The notes beneath the pieces are model-generated. The model did not search any database. It worked only from the letters and a program-made list of their open reading frames with translations, and was not told where the DNA came from. Below are positions 23,673 to 36,600 of a stretch of DNA of 64,000 nucleotides, piece by piece. The position numbers were made by a program, and so were the translations under genes. Position 1 is the first letter of the stretch; each line of letters opens with the position of its first letter. The stretch is from Apostichopus japonicus (Eukaryota > Echinodermata > Holothuroidea > Aspidochirotida > Stichopodidae), in assembly GCF_037975245.1 (NCBI RefSeq), contig NC_092568.1, forward strand, positions 33,078,501 to 33,142,500, written 5' to 3'.

Positions 23673-26121
23673 CCACCCGAACCACCCACGCTGGCCCACC
23701 CCAACCACCCACGCCCTCCATTTAGGACGTCTACGAACCGGAGCAGGGAAAGTGTTATTTTCGTACTGAAGTTTGTTGTACCCAAGTAGAACCAATTTGG
23801 TAGTAGTTCTACCCACAGCCGGCCTATACATGATAAAGACAAAATAAATCAAAAACATGAACACGTACTGTACTATACCTATACTATGCAGGTCACATAT
23901 GTACTAACATAAACCAGTCTTGATGTTTATGTGTGACATTATCGGTAATATACGACATGATTTGCGTAGGAAATTGTTACAAGTTATTATACTACAGAAT
24001 ACAAGGGCGCCGGGTATAAAGATCACACTGAATAAATGATCAAATGTATTTGCCTCACCAATCTGAAACTCTTGCATGCGGCTCTGGTGTATGGGTATAT
24101 ATTGAGTTATCAATATATTGTTTTACAATATTGTTGTATATTTATTAGCACAGTGTTACATATGAGTATGTGAATTGGGTGTTACTACTCGGCATTCACA
24201 GAGATCAGTGAATTATTGGTGTAATGGGTCACTGAAACAACACACCGTGCCATCAGGGGCGTCGATATATAGCCAAGCCGAGCTTTATATCACTGTGCTC
24301 CCTATTGAACTCTTCATTTCCCTAAAGTATGCATAGAAAATGAGAATATATTATTCCCGTCTCATATTTCTTCGCCCCCCCCCCTCCAAAAAATATTATA
24401 CGGTTTCGATGCTTTTTCCGGACAGGTCCCACCACCCCACCCCCCCCCCCGACTAAATATCGTCAAAAGAAACACTCTATTTAATGACGTCAATTAATAT
24501 CCTGCATTAGTTACACATTGTGCACAGCGACCGGAATTTGGTAGACTTATTGCAAACACGAACGTAAACTGCTGCTTCCCATAAATATGACGTCATCATG
24601 ATAATCAACTAACCTTAACACATTGTTCAGTATATAAACATGAGTATATATACATAATGTAGTAAATTGCTATAAACATGAACAGATATGATCATGAATT
24701 ATTCTCGTTAGTTCCTTAATTCTTCATATTTGACATGTCATAATTTTAGTAATATTTTCATTCCTCCACTAGGATATTTCTCCTCCCTTCTGCTTCCTCT
24801 ACATTAGTTTACAGTTACAGCGATTGTACTATATAATGACCCGGGTCATCACATCACCTTGTCTGACATTTCCATCTTAAACCTTTCTTCAACAGACATG
24901 AAATATACACAGTTTACCTGTTATCAAAATAGAAACCAGCATCAAGATCATAGCAATGAGGAAATTGCACCGTTAAGCAACTACAGATGCGTCAGTTTGT
25001 TGATTTGTTATGTTTCTTTATACAGTCATTAATCACAGGGGTACCATGAATATGTAAAGAAGTTTTCACTGACTACATATGTTGTCATGTTAGAAGTTGG
25101 ATGTTGGATTTTGAGAGCCTCGGGTTGGTCCCGAGGGCAATTATATTGACGGGTCCCCTTAAAGATGTCTTCCCCCCTTTCCTAAAATATTTGATGAAAA
25201 CTGAGAATAGACCTTAATTAATTATCTATCCCGTTTTCGCCCCTCCCCCATTTGACACCGGTGAGTATAGATTCTTACCCTCATCATCCTCTTTTCAGGC
25301 CTGTGCAGAAACCATAGTTTTGGTTCAAAGGCGCACCATACTGTTAGTGAATGGTGGTTTCCATAACGAGTTTATAGTCTTTATGGAAAATCCCCTTATA
25401 CGATGCCCAAACCCCCCAAATGAATATTAACTACGGATACCTTTACAAGTCATCTAATTTCACATAATTCATCCCGTTCTTCATATACAACAGAACACTA
25501 TATGACGATTGCTGCATATCTTTACTAGATCCACATGCTTACACCATTATAATGTTTGCCTAAGCTAATGAAGTTACATTAGTGACATCAGAATAGATAC
25601 AATGCCTAGTGGGACGAGAACTGTCCCAAAGAAATCTAACAACACTTGGCATGTACGTGAGACATACCGTAGCATTTGGGATATCCGTATGTCTGGGCCT
25701 TCACTTAGGGCACTTTAGGGTAGAGAAAGTGTTATCAAATGCAGTGATACGCTTCAATAAGAATCAGTTAACTGAAACTAACTGAACCAGTAAAATATGC
25801 TACTAAACGGTATCCGTAGATGACAACGCACCAGTGGTTTAAAGGGTCGAACAATGGCTTCTACGGATGTTTCTTGCCCCATATATATTCTTATAAACTT
25901 TGCTTATCGGTTTACAATGTGTGTACAATGTTTACACCATCCCATCAGAAATAACATTTAGAGGCCAATTAACCCACTCCAATCGCCCAATCCACTCCCC
26001 TCTCCCATTCCACTCCCCCTTCCAATCTACTCCCCTCTCCAACCCCAAAGTCTTCCAACCAACTCCTCTCACCCAATCCACTCCCCTCTCTCAACCCACT
26101 CCAATCTCCCAAAAAGCTTCC

Positions 26122-26193
26122 AGCCTCCACGGGATTCGAACCCGGGCCACCCGCTTTATATGCGGACACCCTAACGACTAGGCTTTGGACGCT
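26122..26193 (-). tRNA. tRNA-like gene or pseudogene, copy 1
   Basis: On the minus strand the sequence has an A-box (TAGTCGTTAGG), a B-box (GGTTCGAATCC) and an acceptor stem AGCGTCC / GGAGGCT with one mismatch. A 5-bp anticodon stem (TCCGC / GCGGG) closes a loop ATATAAA, so the formal anticodon is ATA. A T5 run, a Pol III terminator, follows about 6 nt after the 3' end. The T-stem has lost one base relative to copy 2, so this copy is probably a pseudogene or SINE head. Confidence 0.5.
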
Positions 26194-26492
26194 GATTGTA
26201 AGTCCAGAGATTCGAAACCGGTAAGGAAGGTCGTAATTCCACTGTATTGTAGGCGATAGTCACCTGTATCGAACAATACTAGTTCTGTTTTGGTGACATA
26301 TTTGCCCTACTCTAGAGATCAACATGATGCTAACTAACTCGAAATCATTTGTGATTCCTAAAGCCGGATCTCGAAAGAGACACTTTGAACAGACTTTATG
26401 TTAATGAAATGGAGGTAAACGACAAAGGCAAATATATATCTAAAATTGAAAACGTAATGAGTTGGAAAATCCAGAACAGTGAAAAAACTTCC

Positions 26493-26565
26493 AGCCTCCA
26501 CCGGGATTCGAACCCGGGCCTCCCGCTTTATATGCGGACATCATAACCACTAGGCTATGAACGCT
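26493..26565 (-). tRNA. tRNA-like gene or pseudogene, copy 2
   Basis: This has the same structure as copy 1 with a complete T-arm (CCGGGTTCGAATCCCGG), A-box TAGTGGTTATG, the same ATATAAA loop and a T6 run just downstream. The homology includes about 100 bp upstream (TATCGAACAATACTAGTTCT, plus strand), so a unit of about 190-220 bp has been duplicated. The odd formal anticodon argues against an ordinary tRNA gene. Confidence 0.5.
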
Positions 26566-26665
26566 GATTGTATGTCCAGAGGTTCGAAACCGGTAAGGAA
26601 GGTCGTTATTCACCTGTATCGAACAATACTAGTTCTGTTTTGGTGACATATTGCCCTACTCTGGA

Positions 26666-26766
26666 GTATATATATATATATACATACATACATATATACA
26701 TACATACATATATATATACACATATATACATCATACATATATATATATACACATATATATACATAC

Positions 26767-26797
<31 letters not shown>

Positions 26798-26863
26798 GCC
26801 TACATATATATACACATACATACATATACATATATACATACACACACATATATATATATATAC

Positions 26864-26912
<49 letters not shown>

Positions 26913-26991
26913 CATATATATACACATACATACATATACATATATACATACACACACATATATATATATATATACATACATACATATATAC

Positions 26992-27075
<84 letters not shown>

Positions 27076-27076
27076 G
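26666..27076. repeat. TA / CATA compound microsatellite
   Basis: About 410 bases of (TA)n, (CATA)n and CACACATA units. Every frame is open because the units lack stops in phase; the encoded Tyr/Ile/His strings are not genes. Confidence 0.95.
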
Positions 27077-30000
27077 ACAACCCCCTTACCAGTAAACTAT
27101 TATGATTTTACATTACCTTGGTGATGTCATATACCTATAAAAGTAATAGACGTTTCGATATGACTCTATAGGTATTTTTTGATACATACCACAATTACAC
27201 GACAGCGTTTGTTCTACTCACCTAATTTTATCAAATTACGTTACCTGACTTCTCAACAAGAGTAACAATATTGTCCTCTGATCAAACACAGGAAGTACAG
27301 ATACAACCTGTTACACCATCAAACAAATGTAGGTCATATTGCCTGTAAAAGGAAATGGCACCACCGTTATGATATTATGGTAAAAAATGCAAACAATCGC
27401 AGCAAAGGTCTTGTGTACACAATTCACGTGCATTGGCAATCGTCTGTTTAGTTGAGAATTCAACGCGTGAGCGACCGGTCATGACAGAATAAATCATTTT
27501 TTTTTTAACCGTTGTTGTCATTAATGGCAATTTTTTACGGAAGCTTACATTTGGACAACCGGCGTGGACTTCATTTAGAGAATAACGTAACCGGAAAGTC
27601 GAACGGGCACATGTTTGTGTGATAAAGGGGGTGGTAGAGACTGGTATAGGTTGACTGTGATCAGAAAAGACCTGAACCGATCAAAATAAATTGTGGCTTA
27701 AAATTACCAGCAGGCAAGCAAATTTGCTAAAACTAAAAAGCCAGTAAAGTTGAAAATGATCTTTTCGAGAGAAAAAAAGAGGTAAATAGGGTCTACACTA
27801 AATTATTTGTTAAATCTCGTGCAGATATATAAAGTACCCAACTTGCTTTTTTTTATTTTTATATATATATTATCTCTGTTTGATCCCTGTTTAGAAATGA
27901 ATTTAAAAAAGGGCGAGGCTAGGTGAAGTTGGGCATTCACCCTAGGCTATTGATATTCACCCTAGCCTATGATATTAATAACCTATACCATAGCCTGTTT
28001 TTTTCACAGATTCATTTTCATATGATGCTACCTGCAACACACACATACGCAAACTTGTTGTGTATTTTATTAGCTACAACCGATGGCATTTCCCTTTATT
28101 CTAACCCTTTGCCTGGACAACCGATGACTAATATTCTCTATTGTCGACAACTGGTGACAGGAATTTCTGTTGTCCCATGGCACCAGTTGTGAGGCCTAGA
28201 CATGTACATGTGCACCCACACACAAACAACCACTACGTAATGGTGATATTCACAAACACCCTATACTGACAAGACGCAATTTACCAAATTGCCTGGAGAT
28301 TTTAATCGTCTTTTGCAATCCGAATAGTGACGTATAACAAGCATATGAAGCGCTTCCACCGCTTACTGCGTAATTCTATTTATATATCATTTTCAACGTA
28401 TTGATATTTATATATCGAGGATTCCCCTTGGCACTGTCTAACAAATTCGCGCAGAACATACTACGGATGCTTTTACAGATCATGACGAAGTGCAGGGTTG
28501 TATAAGTTTATGCATGTATCTAGTAGGATGGTTTTGCAATAGTTGGGTCAATGTTCCTGAAGAGTAAAGTTACTACTACATTCGGCAGGTTCATGCAAGG
28601 CGCACCTTAATCGTCTTATGCAATCCGAATAGTGACGTAATAATCATAATGAAGTTTCCACGATAGCCTACTGCATTGATAACTTATATAACGCAATTCT
28701 ATTTCAATATCATTTTCAACGTATTTTATATTTATATATCAAGGATTCCCCTTTTCATTGTCGGACAAATTCACGCAGAACATACTACGGATGCTTTTAC
28801 AGATCATGACGAAGTGTAGGGCTATGTAGGCTAATGAATGTATGGAGTAGGATGGTCTTGCCAGTTGGCTTAATGATGCAAGTTCATGTATGGCGCACAA
28901 TTCTACCACCCTCCGCCCTCCCACCCGGGCCCCTCCACTTTTTGTGACCTCGCTATGGCGTATACCACCGTAAACATACACACTTTGCTATAATGGCATA
29001 TAGGTGTTTCAATTAGTATGTAAAGTGTCCACCATCGTTTTGAGTTTGGCTCCAAATATATACCGTGGGAATTATTTACCCCTTTTCTGACCAATGAGCT
29101 TCCACTCTGATATGACGTATGTGCAGCCCCGTAGCCTGCCCCTCCCCACCTGGAGACTCTAGTATCCACGCCCCCCCCCCCCCCGTTTGTGCCAACACCA
29201 TATGTACAAAAACTTCACAACTTACAGGACAAAAATATTGCCCCCTCCTTGAATTGTTGGTGACTCAAATTCAGAATTCCTGTCTAAAGAACCTGCACGG
29301 GTAGATTATGTGCCAAGTCCAAGTTTATAATTCGTTGGGTTACCAAGTACGCGTCCCGTTACTTTTCAAAGTCCTAATCCTTGGTGAAGTCCTCGATGGC
29401 CGAGTCAAAGTTTCCGCGTTGTTCTTGATTGTTGCCCAATAACATTGACAAAGAGCCATTAATTGTATCATAATTAAATTAAGGCGAAATCTGAGAAAAC
29501 ACTACTGAAAATTAAAAACGAAAAATATGTGTTGTTCATGTGCTTGCACAGTTTCTATTTTTGGTAGGTCCGCTAACCCCCTTAAGATCAATTATTTTAC
29601 TTGCGACTTTCGGATGCCACAGGGCAAATTCCCCATGGGAAAAGTAAATGTATTTTGAAGTGATGAATGGGCAAACTTAAATTGACATCAACCTCCCCCC
29701 CCCCCCGCCCTCTCATCCTCCGTTGACTATGATAATTACTCTCACTATGCCGCTCAAGTTATCTTAAAGCTGCAATTTGCGTTTTGCTACAATTTGGTGG
29801 TACCAAAAAAAAAAAACAATCACTTACTCCAAAATCAAACGAAGGTAAACTTTCAATGTTTGCGAATGGAACAATATTAAAATTAGAGGGACGCAGAATG
29901 GTTGCTTTTTAACTAATTCATGAAGAGCGGTGAAATGGCTGTAATCGTACATACCTGTGGATATATCAGTGTGGATGAAGGTGGCAGTGGGGAGGCTGGG

Positions 30001-32908
30001 GGGGGGGGGTGAAGGGGTGGTAATATTTGGTGAATATAAAATGGCTTCGTCAGAGTGAGTTGCAATCAAACGCAAGATGAACTCGTACTCACATACGATT
30101 GTCTTCCAACTTCACATGCTTCTTTAAGAGTGTGTTTTGCTTAAAAATAAACATGAGACTTGAACAAGTATACTCTTAAGACTAGTTTGATTATTCAACC
30201 AACAAGTACCAAAAATGTGTACTTTCTGGGAGGAATTTGACGAATATTTCTCTTTGCGTGTTCTGTAAAATGAATCTATTAGAAGAGACTATTATTAAAC
30301 TTTTATTTCGAGATTGCAAACCCCCAAAAAATTAATCATTTTCATCGTGGAATAATATATAATAATATGTTAGCTCAACTTATTTTTTTTTTTCATTCTC
30401 AGGGTTATTGCTATATCATTTGGTTACAATCTGTATTTTTTAACACGTGTACAATTTGTTAATTTTCCATTTTTTTGTGACGAATTTGCAAGAAAAAGTT
30501 ATTTCTCTGAATATTTTATTAAAACTCAATTTATGTTAGAAAAATGACAAATGTCTTCTGACGGGAAAGTTCTTGTCCCGATAGCGTATGGATGATTAGA
30601 AACTGTATTAAACAATTACAACATTATTAATTCCACTGGTTCGAGCTAATCTTTATACTTTACTTCTTGTTTTTAAGGATTTAGGGATTTCTGATGTTTG
30701 TAAATGACCTATGTTGATCAAAGACAAAGAAATGAAATAAAATATGGATGAAAAATCAGAAATAATTAAGGTTTCTATCAAATATAGTATGGGATGGTAT
30801 AATGGTACAAATAATGGAAAAGACACAATGAAACACAAACCGTTCAATATTGCAAGAATGTTTAAATAATTAAAATATTGTTGTGGTTTAGTCAAGTTTA
30901 ATTTGAAATGAAATTATGATATTCCACATTATGACAATGCCAGACAGAGTATGGAGAATGTAGATAAATAGTTTTATCCCTGAAAAACTCATTAATTTCA
31001 TTACAATTATTCTTATTACTTATTCTCATTACTTATTCACTGAGTTGTAAGAAAAAGTTCAGTAGAAGAGATACAGATTAGTTCACGTAATACAGAAATT
31101 GTTATGAACCTCAACCTGTGAGTTTATTTATATTATTTCATGAATCAAATGAGCTCACTAAATAATCGATATAATCCTTAAATTGTTTAAAACTTGATTT
31201 CAATTTTTTTTTGAAAAAACCAACGGTTACCTCTAAATCTCTTTGATAACCAGAAACCGCAAAAATAAATTGCTTTTCACTGCTTATACCAGTGGAGATA
31301 TTTATATTCATGGAGATATAAAGCCAAACAATTTTTATCTTGTATGATTCCAATGATATCGCATGAATAACAAGAACAACCTACCCCCACCCCCCTCCCC
31401 GCCTCCAATCCCCAGCTGTTCCTTCCCTACCCTAAAATCAAACTCATAAACAAAAATTGAAGATATTAAAAAGGACATCAAACTTTTCAAAGTGAGGTTA
31501 AAAGTATATGGACACCTATGGAAAACATCATCATAATCACTCTAATAGGCATTAGAAATCTTGAAAATAGCTGCAACTCCCATCAAAATCCATCACAGAT
31601 TGACCATTTTATAATTCTTCCCTTAACTCTAGTTTCATTTATGAATAAACATTAGCTAATTATAGACATTGATGATGTAAATGGAGTGACCGCTTAATTT
31701 TATGTTATGTTATCCCTTTGTTCTCACAACCTTGTTTCAAGGACACTGAACACAAGTTTGTGGCCTAAGGGGTTGTTATGAAATACTTTGTCTTCTTTGA
31801 AAAGAGGAACATCACATTATTCAAATGATATATGTCGGCTTGTAATTTTAGGGGTAAACTTATTCAGGGCAAAAAATAAGGAATTCTGACGAACGCTACA
31901 CTCCACGTCATAGATTTGCACATATTTAATGCATTTCCGAGATTCATCAAAACGAAAAGAGTTCTCCAAAAAATTTCAACAGAGTTTGAATGAGAATATC
32001 ACACACAGCAAATGTACTGAATATTGGGCAAATTGGCTAGGTGTCTGCATTACTAGTAACTGACCCATTGAGGTAATCAGAGGAAAGCCTTTCAGATGAA
32101 ACGGAAATGGACAAGGCTTTGATCTTGTAATTGTTATTCAAGGCCACACTCCCTCTTAACATGCTATATTGTATGCATAAACTCGCTGCTATTTATTGAG
32201 AACCAAATCTCCTAGGCTGGTCGTTAAAGGGATACTCAAGTGGCTCAATTTGATTGCTTGAAACAAACTTGCTGGAAATGTTTGGTTTTTGCACCACCTG
32301 GAGGTCAATACTTCATCCTCATTAGGCAATTTTGTACATGGTAGAAACATGATTTTTTTTTCCAATTTGTTGAATTCTTTTTGCAAATGGCAACAGCAGA
32401 ACGAATGTGGTTATCATGGCTGAAAATGCTTTTCATTTCCCCTTGTAATATTTAAAATAATTTATCCACAGAGGTAAATGTTTTCTACAAAAATATGCAA
32501 TTGGAATGAAATGTTAAATACTGAGCACATAGACAGCTATTAGTAAATCTACCACCATGTCTAGGACAAATCAACTGGAAAATTGTAATAGGAAAGAAAG
32601 AAATGTGTATGTAAGAACACTTAGCGTAAATGATATTACATATCACCTGTCTTAACGTGATGTTTTGGCCTGTCAAAATTAGCTTACATCTACCATAATG
32701 ACATTACATACCACCTACTGAGATCCACTTCCTGTCTTAAAGGGATGTATCAGCCAGACAAACTAGGTAATACATTCAATAAACCATAATTTCAAGTTTA
32801 AAGTGACATGATATGGAGATGGTTTACAAGATGAAGATGGTTTTCAAGTAAGTTTTTAAGCAGAATATTTTTGTCTTTCTGTCATAAAAGTGTTTTCATA
32901 GGCTGCCA
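27077..32908. other. Gene-free AT-rich stretch
   Basis: I recognise no exon. The stretch contains the tandem duplication at 28302-28900, a doubled ATTCACCCTAGNCTAT segment near 27940-27970 and poly-C/G runs near 29171, 29694 and 29999. It includes the region downstream of TFB2M. TTTATT at 32191 (AATAAA on the minus strand) could be a distal poly(A) signal for that gene. Confidence 0.4.
28302..28900. repeat. Direct tandem duplication, about 300-bp unit
   Basis: Two units (about 28302-28606 and 28607-28900) share TTAATCGTCTT, GCAATCCGAATAGTGACGTA, ATTTTCAACGTATT, AACATACTACGGATGC and TTTTACAGATCATGACGAAG in order, with scattered differences and small indels. Confidence 0.8.
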
Positions 32909-32957
32909 TCACTTGCTTGCACAAGCACCTGAGTTCATATGTGGTGACCACAGCCAA

Positions 32958-33448
32958 GACTGATTGGTATGATGTCTTTTCACATCTTGATTGGTACGAT
33001 GTCTTACCACATCTTGATTGGTATGTCTTACCACATCTTGATTGGTATGATGTCTTACCACATCATGATTGGTATGTCTTACCACATCCTGATTGGTATG
33101 TCTTACCACATCTTGATTGGTACGATGTCTTACCACATCTTGATTGGTATGATGTCTTTCCACATCATGATTGGTATGTCTTACCACATCCTGATTGGTA
33201 TGTCTTACCACATCTTGATTGGTACAATGTCTTACCACATCTTGATTGGTATGTCTTACCACATCCTGATTGGTATGTCTTACCACATCTTGATTGGTAC
33301 AATGTCTTACCACATCTTGATTGGTATGATGTCTTACCACATCATGATTGGTATGATGTCTTACCACATCTTGATTGGTATGTCTTACCACATCTTGATT
33401 GGTATGATATCTTACCACATCTTGATTGGTATGTCTTACCACATCTTA
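32958..33448. repeat. 24/27-bp minisatellite at the 3' end of TFB2M
   Basis: About 19 units. The 24-bp form is TTGATTGGTATGTCTTACCA followed by CATC; the 27-bp form has an extra GAT before GTC. Every length step is a multiple of three, so all six frames tend to stay open and give long false ORFs of LPHLDWYDV or TNQDVVRH type. On the TFB2M sense strand the array begins right after the stop codon and is therefore 3'UTR or flanking DNA. Confidence 0.9.
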
Positions 33449-33641
33449 TCATAACACTGCTGGAATAGCTTTGAGGGCGTAGGTCATTGCATCCTCCCCC
33501 ATCCAACTACCGTTGAATGTATCCTCCTCACAAATGGACATAAATATCCTCAGCAGCGTCTCCCCATTAACATCTCCGGAGCGGGTCTTCTTCGATAAAC
33601 CCATCTCTGTAACGATATGAGAGCACCCAGGGGCCCACTTT
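33449..33641 (-). CDS. TFB2M: TFB2M exon 7 (terminal)
   Basis: The acceptor reads catgtag on the minus strand and completes a Glu codon. It encodes KWAPGCSHIV through ALKAIPAVL, with TGA at 33451-33449 followed at once by TAA. Confidence 0.85.
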
Positions 33642-36600
33642 CTACATGACAAAGAGAACAAAAAAATACATATAAACTAAATACTAAAGAAATAAAAACT
33701 GGTCTTGCAATACACAGTTAGAAATGACTATGATAGAGAGGAATGCGTGTGCAGGTATTTTGCTCAACACCTTGTAAAATTGCTGAAATTTCTGAAAATT
33801 TGCAAATATTTTCTAGCTTTACCCAGCAACTTTGAAAGGCACCTCAATAACACAACTGTTGAAACTTCTATTTTGAATAAACTGTAGAAATTTTGGAAAA
33901 ACAGGGTGTTTGAGGGTGGTGAATATTAGCCAACAAAGTCAGTTGTGTGTGTCGGTGGGGCGGGGGGGAGGGTACCTTTTTTCCCTTCAGCCATTCCTTT
34001 TAATTAATTTAAATTCCGTTAATTCTTTTTCTCTCTAAATCTAATAAAGATCTTCTTTACACATTTTTTCAAACAAATTTGTAATTTATTCTCTCATTCA
34101 ACTCTTTTTACATTTAAACAGAGGTTATCAAGACTAGTGATTACCAGAAACAAAAACTTCAAGTAATATTAAGGACATATCGAATATTTCAACCCTCCAT
34201 CAAAACACTTTCCCTAACAGGCTGCTACTAATACTTTCAATAAATTCCACTCTCAGTAGGTTTTAAGAAATCTAAAACCGACAGTTTAAGAATAAGGAGA
34301 TATATTTAGATGCAAAAACCTCCCATATTGGCAAATCAATTCCCTTTGCCTCAATCTCACTTCTGCGAATTCAAATTTCTTGGAATTAGCTAAATATGTC
34401 AACGGGTAAGTTATCAATGAAACTAAAACAAAAGCCTCTAGCCAGACAATAAAATCCTGGGAATTCCCTTTCACTTTCCCGTTACAGTTTAACAGCAGTT
34501 CAATTTCTGACATGTTTGGTCGCATATTTTTTTGGCATTGTTTATCCAGAGAAAGTTTGCCTGTGTTCATTTTGCTTTATACAGAAAAAAAGGCAAGGTT
34601 GTCTTAACGTTTTGTGAGATTTGACACCTCCAGATGACATGATATCGCTCTCTCAGGCTTTTTCTGGGTGAGGACAGGATTTCACATGAATTTGTCCCCA
34701 TGGGGTATCAGGAGAGAAGTTATTAAGAAATGTAATAATATCAACTATCAATGGGACATCAAGAGTACATGGGGCCATATGCGTAGGAGGCAGGGGGCTG
34801 GGGGGGGGTCTGCTCCTACGCCAAATGCATGGGGCCCATCTAGTTTGCTGACTGCACATTTCATATCAATTATAACCTCTTTGTTGGCCTACTGCCGGCG
34901 AACATCTTTAACAAATGGGTCATCATTTCTTCCAAGTTCTAGTGTTTGTCACCAGGCCCCCACGAGGGTGGGGTGTGGGCCCTGGTGCTACCACAACTGG
35001 ATTCAATCCTCCTAAGAAATGCTATTACTCTGACATTTTTATTTTCAAACTATTCTCAATCACATGCAAAGAGAAAATCATAAAATGTCTCTCATTTAAA
35101 TTTTCAGTTTATTAGAGTAGTTCAAGGAAGATTGATCACTCAGGCTAATTGTGAAATGATTGTCATGGGAATTTACACTAGAAAAATATCAAAACCTCAC
35201 CAAAAAGACTGCTTTACCATGATATATTATAAATTACATGTTCCTTTGTTGCATATCGATATTGTGTTCCAAACTGTAATCTTCAGACCAAAGCAGAGTC
35301 TCATTTAAAAGGAGCTATTCTATAGTTGTGAATATTCTTGACAAGTTCAAAACTTTTGCATATGGTGTAAACTTATGGTGGTATGCTTCATGAGCTCGGA
35401 AAATGAGCATTTTCATTTAAATTAGTTTACAGCAAATTTGATGATCGGTAGACATATCTCACTTGTGCTGACATATTCCAACTTTTATAGCTTTTGGGGT
35501 TACCATTATCATGGCGCCATACAGAAATATAGCTGGATAACTTTTGACCTTTGGCCTTCACTTGTTGCACATTAGATGATCATACAAAAGACTATTCTTT
35601 TGACAGAATCTGCAATGAGGGCTGCCGAGAATATAATGTATGGAGAATCTGAATATGTAAGGAATATAAACAAATATAAGGAGGAATATGAGAAATACCA
35701 AAAATATAAAGTGTGGAAAATCTCAGAAAGGAAAGGCTTTAACAAAGCAAATGTACCACTTACACAAAGAAATATGGCAAAGAATGAAACAGAAAAAGAG
35801 GCAGATGGAGAGAAAGAGGGGAGAGAGAGGGAGAGGAGAGAGAGTTAACCAGAGATACATAAAATATTGGAATCAAGACCATGCCTTCCTCACTTCAGTT
35901 CTGTACTTACTCAATTATCTCCGTTAATTTTGCGCTTCTCTTCGATAAAGACTGACGCATGAAGTAGACAAAGACAAAGGCCTGTTGTTGTGAGAGTTTG
36001 TGTCTCAAGAAGAGGTCTTGCTTGGGTGTCATCTGGGTCAAATAGAGATAAGCAGGATCCTGGAAGAGAGAATCATGTGTTTGTTTATTTCAGACTGCTA
36101 GATATGTAAAAAGATAAGTGCTTTTGTAAGTTACTTCGTGTTTATCAATTTGTATGTTAATTTTACACTTAATACAAAAAACACTTTAACATTGCTGTAA
36201 GTAAATTTGTGGAGTTTGCGGGCTATACGTAAATTGAGTTTGAGTTTATTTCCCCAATATGAATAGTACATTGCTTTACATTTCTTAACCCATGAAGGTG
36301 GAGGAGGACTGAAGAAGCGAACATTTCTTTTTAATAGTAGTCCAACTTGAATAAGGCAAGAAATAGCTAGAAAACAACAACAGCTTGCTATTATGCAGAA
36401 TGCCATGAAACTCATGATTACAGAGTGACTTTTCCTACTTGATGCATTACAAAACATGTGATTCCTAGAGTAGTGGTAACTGTTGCAAAATATGTGATTA
36501 CAAAAGTAGAGTTAGAGATAAAAACTATGTGTTTACAATAGTTACAAAATATGTGATTACTTGAAGTAAAGTTAGAGTTACATATTATCTGTTTACCATT

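Larger units (their letters stand above)
18568..26110. other. Long gene-free stretch
   Basis: I see no exon with splice support or a family motif here. The stretch holds poly-G/C runs (18688, 20880, 22948, 24375, 24440), a degenerate GATGTT array (19886-19945), a SINE fragment on the minus strand (22163-22200), paired palindromes (23615-23672) and a C-rich degenerate array of about 18-bp units (25972-26110). An AATAAA near 19202 could serve as poly(A) signal for the galaxin-like gene. Confidence 0.45.
33642..35910 (-). other. TFB2M last intron
   Basis: A 2.3-kb intron containing the 52-bp transposon-like insertion at 34776-34827 and a GC-rich hairpin at 34950-34988. The open frames in it are short and carry no family motif. 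Confidence 0.5.

Noticed and set aside
25900-26181. 93-residue plus-strand frame rich in Pro, Thr and Ser
   Set aside because: It lies on a degenerate C-rich array and continues into the reversed tRNA-like unit.
26606-27124. Long overlapping open frames rich in Tyr, Ile and His on both strands
   Set aside because: They are translations of a TA/CATA microsatellite with no stops in phase.
32909-33468. Open frames of 161-183 residues with repeated LPHLDWYDV or TNQDVVRH units
   Set aside because: They come from a 24/27-bp minisatellite whose unit lengths are multiples of three; several frames on both strands are open at once, and the array is the TFB2M 3' region.
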